Assembly: GCA_014706295.1 (NCBI GenBank)
Contig: JACSVZ010000011.1
Coordinates: 4,528,663-4,592,662 of the forward strand
Reading direction: 5' to 3'
Source of the DNA: Lycocorax pyrrhopterus obiensis
Taxonomy: Eukaryota > Chordata > Aves > Passeriformes > Paradisaeidae
DNA: 64,000 bases
The notes beneath the pieces were generated by a model. The model searched no databases. It was given only the letters and a program-made list of their open reading frames with translations, and had not been told where the DNA came from. This document shows positions 46,801 through 58,800 of the stretch, piece by piece. Position 1 is the first letter of the stretch; the number at the start of each line of letters is the position of its first letter. Position numbers and translations under genes: made by a program.

Positions 46801-49800
46801 CCAAGGCCAGGAACTTTTGTTTCCTCAGTGAGGCTGTGCAAGAGCACAAAGCCCAGCAGCTGCTGGGCAGAAGCACATTTCACCTGACCTGTCCCTGTGC
46901 ATCAAAGCACGGAGTCTTGTGTCTATCAGGCAAGAGCTGTTTACCTGGTGACCAATCCTAATTGCTCCTGTTAAATCAAAGTGCACCAACACATTTGCGT
47001 AATTATTTCCAACACATTGCACAGAGTTTGTCTGGTGGGCCAAGCAAACAGTTACCAGCCTGGATGACAACCCGGAGTCCCAGACTGCATTGCTGGGAAA
47101 TACACAGAAACCTTCTGTTCTGTTTCCTTGATGTGCTCCTGGTAATGGTGCTTCATTTAGCTGGGATTGGATCCTTCCGATTGTAAATGGCATCCTCCTT
47201 TTGGGTCTTGTTTCCATGTCACTGTAGTGCTCTAATGTGCATTTGCACTTTCAGAGTTTTGCTTGCTCCTTTTCTTAAAACAGCTTTCATTGAAATGCTG
47301 ATAAAATGTGCCCTTTTTAGGCTAAATCAGGATGTTTTCAAGGTAAAATAAACCAAAGAACCACACTGCAAATTCAACAGTAATTATTCCTTGGTCTTCA
47401 AGGAAGAGTTGCTTCTCCCTGTTTGATTCCTAGGCTGTAATCTCACAGGACAGGTAGCGCCCTAACAGTTGCATCTCTTGAGATGAGGTTTGTAGGCAGC
47501 AGGAAAAGAGAAATTCCTGAGGCAGTCAGTGTCAAGTTGTGCACGCAGATAGTTCTTAACCCTCTCTGTGCTTTTCACAAAGCATTCTCTGATGGGATTG
47601 CTGGCAGTCAGACCCTTGAGTCCCATTGCAGAGAGCTGGATGCAGAGCATGGGGGAGATGAGGTCATTTTATCCCACAGGATCTTGTGAGGGCTGGGTCT
47701 CCTCCCACGAGAGTCAGTAGCTGTTTCTGATCCTGTGTGTTCTGTCTGTCTTCTGTTGCCTGTGGTTGGTTTGCTCCCTGTTTGCCCAAGTGAGCAGAAG
47801 TGAGCTGGACTGCAGAAGGAATATAGTCCCCAGATGTCTCCCCGAGTCCTGATCCCTCTCTTTGTGTTGCAGCCCTTTCTCCGTGGTTCCGGCCACGGGA
47901 ACTCTGGGCATCGGCGAAACCATGCAGGTGACAGTGAAATACCAGCCGCTGACGACCGGTGACCATGACGTACCCCTGGTAGTGAGCTACGACACAGGTG
48001 AGCGCTGGGCACTGCACGGGGCACGGGACAGTTCTCCACCATCATTCCCCGTTGTCCCAGCCACCTCAATTCCCTCTCCAGATGCACCTCCCCTGTTCCA
48101 GCTTTACCCCAAACAAAAGAGAGAACTAGTTGGTGTTTAGGGGGTTGATAAAGTGGATCCCCTCTAACAGGGCTAAGATTTTTGGAATCCTGTTTTGCTG
48201 GGAGTTGCTGAGTGGAGGAAGGAGGAACCCTGATTCTCCACTACCGCGTGGCTATACCTGGGTGAAGTTTCATTTTTTTCCTGGGCAGTGCTGTGTGTGA
48301 GGTCTCCATCAGACTCTCTCCAATGCAATGTATTTCTTGCACACTTCTGTCCTGCATGCTGCTTCTCCATTGTCTTGTCACAGATGCTTTTTCTATGTTG
48401 CCCTCTACACATGTGTGTAATTTCTGTCTAATAACATTTTCAGGCCCTCGAGTTCCTGTTTGATGACAAATCAAGACAAATTTTTCCTTGTCCCCATTCC
48501 CCAGGCCATTCATGCTGTTGCAAACCTCTCCCATCTATCTCCCATTTGATTTCTAGACTGAGGAATCCCATTCAGTCTTCATATAGAAGCTGCTCTGTAC
48601 TTACTAATCTTTCTTTTGTCCCTTTTTTATTTAATTTGAAATGCTCCAGCTTGGTTTTTGAGATGAGAACAGTATCAAATATTTCAAGACTGATGTTGCT
48701 GTGGGTTGGCACAGAGAGGTGATGATGGTTTTCATGGTGTTCATTTTGTAGTTGTCATATTGCAGAGCATTGGGTTGTGTTTCCTCACTTGTGTCCCCTC
48801 CTGCTGTGGGCTGTCACTTCACTTGTTGCTCTGGGCCTTCCTTTTCTGCCCACATGCCCCCAGGCATATTTTCTTGTCAGCAACAAGGGATCAGGAGAGA
48901 CAGGAGTCTCACGGGATGCCCAGGGGAGACCCTGGGCAAGCCAGGACTGAACAGGGTTCCTCAGCGTCACCTGAAGGACTTTGATGCAGAATTCCCAGTG
49001 ATCTGAGTGGGTCACCTGAGCACAACTAACAAATCTCACTGTAAATACTGTCACCTTGGGGCCAAATCTCTACAAACACACTCAGAAATAAGGTGCCCAG
49101 GACATCCTCACTCTGTACACACAGAGCTGTCAGGATGTGATAAATGTACTGATCCACAGAACCGCTCGTTCAGCTAAAAGCTGTGACGCTTTCTTCTGTC
49201 ACCCGTGGTTTGCTCTGTTCCTTGTGCTTCCATCAGCCAGCAAGCTGAGCAAAGACTCCTCTTTGCTTTGTTCCAGGTGAAAGTATCCAGACAAACCTTC
49301 ATGGAGAAGCTATAGATCTCAACATTGGGTTGAGCACATACTCCATGGAGCTTGAGAAGACTTACATCACCATGTCATGCCACAAAACCATGGTCATCGA
49401 AAACAGGAGTGACAGCACAGCCCGCTTCCAGTGGAAGACTTATCCTAATGAGGAAGAAGAGAATCAAAAGAAGAGGAGGTTGGTTTGAAAGATGCATTTC
49501 AGTGAAATACATGGCCCAAGACGAAAACTAATGTATGGCCTTAGGGGTTTGTTGGTGCTTTTGAATGGTTTAGGGCAAGTAAACCATCTCTGAAATTAGG
49601 GTGTGTGCCCCTGGGCTTCAGGAGCTCAGCACTTAGCATTCCAGTTCCATTTATACTCCAGCCAAAGATGGTGTTTTGGGGAGGAAAGGTCGATTGCCAT
49701 GACTGGATTTCCTCAAGTTCTAATTGGGCTTTTGCCTCTCTAATTTTCTTCCTACGTGACCTGGCAACATCCTTAAACATTTCCTGAGTTGCCTGCCCCT

Positions 49801-52800
49801 CTTTCCAAAGGTGATACACCCTCTTTTTTTCCCTTAGTTCCTTCAAAAGCTCCTTGCCCATCCGGGCTGGTTGTCTTCCCCATCAGCTCGTCTTTCAGCA
49901 CATAGGGACAGTCTGTTCCTGTGCCTTCAAGACTTCCTTCTTGAAATATGTCCATCCTTCCTGGACCCCTTTGTTTTTAAAGGCTGTTTCCCAAGGTACT
50001 CTCCAAACCAGTCTCTTGAACAGGCCGAAGTCTGCCCCCCAGAAGCCCAGAGCGGAAGTTTTGTTGATGCCTCTCCTTGTTTCACCGAATATTGAGAACT
50101 CTATTGTTTCACAGTCACTGTACCCCAGACGGCCTCTGACCACATCTCCCACCAGGCCCTTCTCTCTTTGTGAACAGCAGGTCCAGCAGAGCTCCACCCC
50201 TCATAGGCTCACTCACCAGCTGTGATAAGAAGCTCTCCTCCATATACTCTAAGAACCTCCTAGATTGCCTCTTCTCCACTGTGTTGAGTTCCCGGCAGAT
50301 GTCTGGCAGGTTAAAGTCACTGACAAGAACAAGGGCTGGCGATCTTGAAACATCCTTCAGCTGCTTATAGAGTAACACATCCACCTCTTCGTCCTGGTTG
50401 GGTGGTCTATAACAGACTCCCACCAGGATGTCGGCCCTCTTGGCCTTCCCCTGATTCTTACCCACAGGCACTCAACTTTATCATCATTAATCTCAAGTTC
50501 CATGGCATCGAGAGCCTCCCTAATATACAGAGCCACTCCTCCACCTCTTCTCCCTCTCCCATCTCTTCTGAAGAGCTCATAGCTATCCATTGCAGCACTC
50601 CAGTCATGCAAGTCATCCCACCATGTTTCCATGATGGCGACTACATCATAGCTTTTCTGCTCTACCATGACTTCCAGCTCCTCCTGTTTGTTACATGTGT
50701 CACTAATGTGTGCATTAGTGTACATGCACTTCAGCTGGGCTGCTGACTTCACCCCTAACTCTTGGCTTACCACCCTTAGGTTCCTCTCTGGAGAGCCTGG
50801 TTCTGGCTCTGGGGATGCCCTTTCTCTTCAAATCTAGTTTAAAGCCCTCTCAATCAGACCTGCCAGCTCAGGAGCTCTAGCAGGCCAGGTGCCGTAAAAG
50901 GTGCCCCCGATCAAAAAACCCAAAATGTCACTGATGGTACCAGTCCTTAAACCACTTATTGATAATAAGTGGGTTTTCCTGTTCCTTTCATCATTCATCC
51001 CTGCTACTGAAAGAACTGAGAACACCACCTATGCTCCTGCCCCATCAACCAGTTGTCTCAGAGCCTTGAAGTTCTTTTTAATTACCCTGGTGCCTTTCCT
51101 GTCAGCCTCATCACTGCCAGCCTGGACAACCAACAGTGGGTAATAATCAGAGAGCTGATTTAGTTCATTTACTTGTTAGGGAATCTTCTGGTGATATCCA
51201 GTACCTGGATCCCAGAGAGGCAGCAGACTTCCCTGTGGAATGGATCTGGTCAACATACAGGGCCCTCAGCTCCCCTTGGAAGGAGGAGCTACCTACTACA
51301 ACTACCCTTCTTTTCTTCTTAACACTTGAGATTGTGATTTGTCTGAGAGACAAAGTGCAACTGGAAGACTCTCCAGACAGAATTTTTTTCTTTAGTGTCA
51401 TCTGCCTGACCCTCTGGATCCAGGGCCTCGTGCCTCTTCTGTCAGGGCACCTGGGTAGGTGATGGGGGTCAGGATGGAATTTTATTACCTCCCCAGGAGG
51501 GACCTATTTCCATTCCCCACCGTCTCCTAGGCCTTCTCCTTCTGCCTGGTGGCAGGAAGGGCAGGGCTTCTCTGACTGCTGCTGTGCTCCTCTCGGGGTT
51601 GGAAGGGTGTAACTACCAGTCTTTTTCCCTTTCGCTCTCCCTAATACTCCTCAGCCTTTCCACTTCTTCCTTAAGCTCTGCCACCAGACAGAGCAGATCA
51701 TCCACCTGCTCACACCACACACAGGTGCCTTGCGCACTGTCCTCTGGTACCAACACCAGGCTCAGACCCTCCCTGCAGCCAGGGGCCTGGACAGCTGCAT
51801 CCTTCGTGGGGGGTTCTGTTTGGGTTACTGCACTCTTGCTGGCAGCAGCAGCAATGGCTTTTGATCGTTTGTAAGCCATTGCCGGGGGGGAAAAAAAAGC
51901 ACCAAGAAGAAAAAAAAAAAGGCAAGCACCTCGCAACCAGCCAAAAGACACAACCCACTACCAGGAGGGTGGGTGGCTGCACGCTTTCTATTCAGCCTGC
52001 TTGCGCGAATGGCCGCGCAAAAACCGAAAAACTGCCGTGCCAAAACTGCCGTGGCAAGCCCCTGTTTGCTGCCGTCCGGGTCACTCCCGCTCCCCAGAGC
52101 CACTTTAAATTGCCTGCAAAGGACCAGGCAATCGACCCTCGATGGCTTGAATGGCTGGCAAGACGGTCCTTTAGTGCCCTGGGCTTCTTGGTTTTCTACT
52201 GTTCTCTATCTACTTACACAGTATCTGACTTCCATACAAGCTCTGTGTGTTAAAAGAAAATCCCCTGACATTCTCTGGCTACTTCCCTGGACTGTTTATT
52301 TCCATTTTTTCCCACTTGCCTGCCTCAGCCTGGACCCCAGGTGATCCACTTTCCCCTCAGAAGCAACTAGGTTTCCCCACAGTTAACTTCAGCCTGGTTT
52401 TGGTTTTGTGGGTTTTTTTTTTCCAATTGCATTTGTTTTCATGCCAGTTTGTGTCCTAGACTTCGACCAGGACATTTTGTTCTTCCTTACTTCCAGTCTT
52501 AGGGATGGTTTTAGCTCCAAGGCTACTGTCCTGCTGTTAGAGAAGCTTTTGAGATCTCAGAGCAGAGAGGACTTTTTAATGAGAGGAGATAGTGCAGGAT
52601 CCTTTCCCTCTCAGGACATTCTATGACCATGCACTGGGATGGGACCCAAAAAGCCCTGGATCATGAAAAGGTCTCTCCAGGAGTTTGCTGTCTCCCTCCT
52701 GCACGACAAAGTCCCTTCCCTTCTCAGGGCCTCTGTTTTCATGCATATAAAACCTTGAATGTCACCGAAGGGATGCAATGTCTGAATTCATCCATTTCCT

Positions 52801-55800
52801 TTGGAAGTGCTCTGGGATGCTCTCATGGAAGGCAGAGTAGGGAACAGGGCAGGTCCAAAATGAAAGAAACAAAGAGTGATGCTGGTAACCTGTAGCTGCA
52901 ACCCAGCTTCATCTCCCCTTCCCAGGGAAGTCCTGCAGTGGGTGCTCCTTGATCTTGATCTGCCTCCCCTGAGCAGCTCAGTGGTAGGAAAAGCCACTTG
53001 AGGGGGCTGGTGGATTCCCCTCAGCTGTGGCAGAGGCTTTGAGCCAGGAGGTTCTCTTGAGGGCTGCTGGCTTTCGAAACCTCTCCTGAGCTTGTAAGCG
53101 TGGAGTAAAACTGCGTGCCGTGCCAGTGAACAACGAGTGACCCTCTGATCCATTTGCGACCCCGTGGCTCGGGGTCAGCCCCTTGCTGAGGAGCTGCTGC
53201 TCTCCTGCACTTACACTGATCTCTGCAAATATGTGGCTTATTAAACAATCTGTTGGCTTTGTCTCTCCCTGTGGCTGCAGGCTGTATCTTTTGCATAGTC
53301 CAGAGAAAGAGGTCTGGGTGGAAAATTTACTGGAGGAGAAAAAAGAAATGGAGGAGCTGGGCACTTGTGAAGATCGCACTGCCATCCTGTGCAACATGGT
53401 TGACGAGGAGATGGCAAAGGTGCAACAAGACCCCATGCTGTTCTCCGATGGCATTTTTTTCCTTGAGCCACTGGTAAGTGATAGCTGAGAACATCATCTC
53501 CTCCTCCGCTTCCTCCTCCTCTTCCTCCTCCCTCCCCCCTTCCTGTCACCTCCCCTCTGCCCCTCCCTCCCCCTCATCCCCCCCCCCCCCCCCCCCCCCC
53601 GATGTGGTCATTCGGCAGATCCTCAGCTGGCTTGATGTGCTGAGGGGGAAGACATCGAGTTTCTGGTGAGGCTAGAGAGCTCGCTACTAAAAGCATTTCT
53701 GCCCTGCAGGCTCAAGGCAGGGGTGGGAGCCTGACAAAGCCAAGCCCTGCTCCTGGGGCTCGACCTCAAGGGCACTCCGTGCGTGTCCTTGCAGTGTCCA
53801 CAGGGACCAGTTATTGTAGGTAGGGGCTCCCCCGACACGTGGTGTGTGGGGTTTAGCAGGGGTGTTGGAGCACTGCCAGTTCACATACTGACCTGAAGCA
53901 TGCAATGGTTCACTGGGAAAAGGAGGCCAAATTTAGCCCAAGGCTAATTGTAGAAATGCCAATCCCTTCCTGTAACCACGACTTGCGCTAATTCTGAGTC
54001 TCCCTTCCAGTGTCATCTGTGAGCCTGGACGCAAGGCTGGCAGGTTTAAATGGGCTTTTTGGGTTCTGTTGCACACAGGGACAGAAAACCTTTTCCTTTT
54101 CTGTTTATGCAAGCAAACCCCCACCTCCTTCCATCAACCGGAGCCCTGATTCTGAGTACTGGCATAGTGAGAAAGGATGAATGCCTAATGTCTGCACAGT
54201 GCAAAATCCCTTCTCATCTTGGAGTAAACCCTAGAATAATCCCAACCTCTGCTTTCTTTCAAAACAGGTTAAACTAATATTTTTATTTCCAAGGAAGGGG
54301 CTTGTGTTCTCTTCTTGGTTACTCCTATGGCCCATCTAAGGCCAAGAACCACCAGTGCACAGTGGCAGTTACACACCACTGCAGCTGGCAGCAGCACGCT
54401 ATGACCAAGAGCTTGTGTCAGAGCAGTAGAAATATTGTGGAGAGTGGCAGCTCATCAGCTGAGCATTAAGAGCTTCTGTCACGATCCGCTCGAGACGAGC
54501 GGGGGTCGTGATGGTTCGTTACCCGAATCTCAGAGTGCAAAAGAAACACCAATGGGGAGACGTGTAAATTTCAATCAGCACAGTGTATTTTATTGCGTAC
54601 CAACGCGGTGTAATTGCGATAGAGAGGGAGAGAGATGTAAGGAAACAAAGGATAGAGGGAGAGAAAAGGGGGGTTATAGCTACCAACGGCCAGACGGAGT
54701 CCTCTTGATCCGTCGTCTTCCGTGGGGAGATCTCAACTGGGGTCTTCTCAGAGAGTCCTTTAATAGTCTTTTTTGAAAGCGAGGGGCAACTGGCCAACAG
54801 GTGTTTGAAGTGAGGGGCAGCTAGCCAAGAAGTGGGGGATCAAGGCCCATTGTCTCAAGTTAATGGTACAGAACAGGTAACAGACAGCATATCCCGTGCT
54901 GTTCTTGTTGTGGTAACAGCAGGACCGGCATAGCTCGCCGCAAACCACACTCAGGCATGTGTACCAATTCCGGCATGTCCCGTGCTGTTCTTGTTGTGAT
55001 AACAGCAGGACCAGCACAGCTGTGTTTGGCTAGCTTTCCACCTTGGCCAGGCCCAGGCTCAGCGTCTCGCTTTCTGTAGATGATCGTGAAGCAGGTGAAG
55101 GGTCTTCGGGGAAGGGTCTTCGGGCCGTCCCTTACACCACCCCTTGATTCACGATCGTCATCAGGAACACTCAGCTTCTTCTGTTGAAGTCTTCGGGACT
55201 CGCCAGCATTGGTAGCGGAACCCGGAAAATAAGGAAGGGGAGAAAAGGAAGGAAAGAGAAAAAAAAGAAAAGGGTGCAAAAGAAAATTAATTATTTCGGT
55301 TACACAGTTGGTTTGATTAAGGCACACAATCAATTTCTTAAAATACATATCTGATTTCTTATTTGCTTAAAATACACATCTAATTTCTTTCAAAAGTTTG
55401 ATTAAATCTTGGTGAAGCAACAATTGCTTTACTAAAGTAAGGTTAACTGGGCTAAATAAGAGAAATTACATCTTGTGATTTTAATAAAATTACAAACACA
55501 AAAATTTGAATGATTTTTTGTATTTACTACTAAATTTTCTATAAATACACTATCACAAGCAATTCTTAAGCATACACATCTATTACTTATGTGCACAAGC
55601 ACTGTTTCAGGATTTTTGTTAGGATGAATTTCAAAATGACAAATATTTTGATCGGTGTCTAAACAAATGTCTTGAGCTTTAATTGCAATGCTTTCACAGA
55701 TAAATCTTTGTTGTTCTCGGACAATACAAGTTTCCAAATTAACATTTTGCCATTTTTCACCAATTTGATGGGCCCATTCCCTATGCTCAAAAGGATAGAG

Positions 55801-58800
55801 AATAGCTCCATCATGATTCAGCCCTAGTGCAATGACAGGGAATATTGAATGCACTGAAGCATTGCATATGGTTAGCACAAAGGCTGTGACTGTGTTTGTG
55901 GCAGGGTTATAGGTAAAATTCACTAGGTTCTACCAGGATTGGAATTCTCTTTCAAAGTTAGTGGCACTGTCCCAAATTATTTTCCGAATTTCGGTGGGAA
56001 AAGTGCCTTCTTCTCCTTCTCTTATGATTGAAGTAGCAACTGACTGCATCCACAATTGAGCTTGGATGCAGCTGAGTGCCAAAGAGATATTGTTTTGTGT
56101 GGCAATTATCAATTTGTGATCATTTACATTTACCTTTTCTCAATTTGGTAATATGTTTGACAACAACCACTGTTGGGCCCCCAGAGCCGACAACGATGAT
56201 TGCAGTGGTTGGTGTAGTTTAGTCAAATCTCTAGTTGTGGCAGCCAATTTGTTCATCAGCACTTCTGAATCAATGCTATTCAAAACTCCCAATCCTGCTC
56301 CCACAACACCGGTTATGTCTCTTGAGATTTGCTTTTTGAAAGAGTTTCGCTTCCGTAGCCAGGTTGTCCCCCCTTCAAAAGAAGTTTGTAGAAAAGGTGA
56401 ACAAGCTGGCTGAATTTCTGAGACATTGTTTTGCATCAGCAATTTGACTTGTTTGAGAGACCATACCAGATTAAACAATATTTGTTGTTGGCCTGTTTTC
56501 CTGATTATATATATGGTCTGATTTTAAAAATTCTTGGGCTTAGCATAACCGGTGGTTGGGTAGTAGGTGTCACTACATAAATTTTGAGTTCCCCCCAGTA
56601 TTTTGTATTGTTTTTACCACACATAACTTTATGAGAAAATTGTACAGCAGTTAAATTTAACCAATAATCTTGATTTGAATTACACAAAACAAAACACGGC
56701 CATCAGGTCCAATGCTATAGCTGTGTATAGATTCAGTAAAAGATTCAGCAATTAATCTGCATCATATTGTAACATCATTACTTTTTGTTACTATAAAGGG
56801 AGGGAAAACATTATTCTTGTCATTCAACACAGGAGGAGTACTTATACTATGGTATGTGACTATGGTCGGACCACGGCCACTCAGCTGGTTTTTGGCCATG
56901 GTGCTGTGGTAGGATGCAAAAAGTATCACCAGTTTCATCATGGTTCATGTGGTCTTCATGTCCCTCGGAGTTCTTCTGTGAAAAGTAAACACAACAGAGC
57001 CTGCCGCCAAGAGGCAGAAGATTAAAATGATGGAATTGTCCAGCGTGTGTGTGTTCGATGCTCTCTCCCAAGGGCATCAAAGGCTACCCATGCATATCTA
57101 GTAAACACAGCATAGGAATAGGTGTAGATAAAAACAAGAGAAGCATTCTGTGTCTCACGTTGGAAAGCACTCCAAACAGCTACTTTAATGACTGAGGCAG
57201 GTTTGTCTTGGCTGTTACCCAAGCCTTCAGTTCTTTGTACTGCCAGATTTTTCACAGCACCTTCAGTGATTGAGAAAACATTACAATAATGTTCAATCTG
57301 AGCATACCACTTTCTTACTGAGGCCCTCTGGGCCACCTCGTCAGGTGGGGGAGTCCCAGCAGAAACTGTTTCAACAACTTTAAAAGGGCCTCTCAAAACA
57401 ATTGGTTGTTGTCGTGCAATCTTCTCCACTTCTATGAGAGCTGAGCTAACCACAAACAATCCCTTTTCCCAGGTAGTGTATCTTTTTTCAGCATCTTTGA
57501 AGCCACAGGAATAAAAATCAACAGGCCTCGTAGGACCCTCAGGACCCTGCTGCCGTATGTGTACTGACAACCCTGAGAAGGCAAATCCCCATTCCACCTG
57601 GAAAGGGTCAGTAGGATGAATAGGGCCTAGGGCTTGGTGAGCTGTTGCTTCAAAAATCAACAATTGCAATGCTTTTTCCTGAGAAGCAGTCCATTCCCAT
57701 TTTACCCCTTTTCTCATCAAGTTATAAAAGAGGTCTGGCAACCACGGAAAAATCTGGGATGTGTTTTCTCCAAAACACTAACAATCCTAAAGCATGTTGG
57801 GGATCTTTCCTGGATTCAGGCATTTTAACTTGATCTAAAGAGGTTAGGGTATCAGGTGGGATGCATGTCATGATTGGGTGAGCCTTTTCTTGAATCGATG
57901 TTGTTAATTCAGCTACCTTGCCTGAATTCTGAGGGAGAAATTGGTTTGGCTCACTGCCCGGATTCCGGGGAAGAAATTGTTTTGGTTCATTGCTCGAATG
58001 TTGAGGGAGAAGTTGGTTCGGCTCACTGCCCAGGTTCTGAGGGAGGAGGGGTGCACTAGGTTGAACAGGTGGATTCGGTAGGGTGGGTCTCGGGCAATGC
58101 CAGTTAGAAACTGCTTTAAACCCGGGATCATTAGATCCAGTTCGGTCGCTGGGGTTTCCAAGGAATCTGTCCAGCCTATCTACTGGACTTATAGCTGCTA
58201 TAGTTTTTTGAAGAACAATTGCTGTAGGTTTGAGAGATTCTGGGAGTCCCCGAATTAAAGGGGTTATCATTTCTGGTTTTACAGGTAATTGCATGGGAGA
58301 CTCACAGGTAGGAATTAATTTTCTTTCATGTACCATTTGCAAGCAAGCAGCTTTGTGGACGCTCTCTAAGAGCTGGTCAGGAGCAGTGACTATAGCTAAG
58401 GGGTCTCCCCTTTCTAGAGGGTTGAGTCCCCCAGCCCAATAAGCAGCACGCTGAGTTAGGGACCATGCGGAACGTTTGTCACCAGTTGTTAAGAACACTC
58501 CATGTCCCCAGTATCCACTGGCTTCTTGCTCAGTTTGCTGAATTTGGTCTCCCCCAGTAAGGGACACTCGGAAAACATATTCCGTTTCAGATTCGTGGGG
58601 GAGCTGTCCATACTCTTTTTTCAATTTGGCCAATTCAGTAGCAGTAAATGGAGTTTGTTTAGTGGTAATATGTGGTTCAGAGTCCTCATCATTAGCATAA
58701 AAGTATTCAGTTTTAGTTAAGGGTCTTATGTGAGGACAACAATTTTCTGCACAGTTTTTTGCCAGGATTGAATCTTTCTGGGGGTAAATTTGGTTAATGT

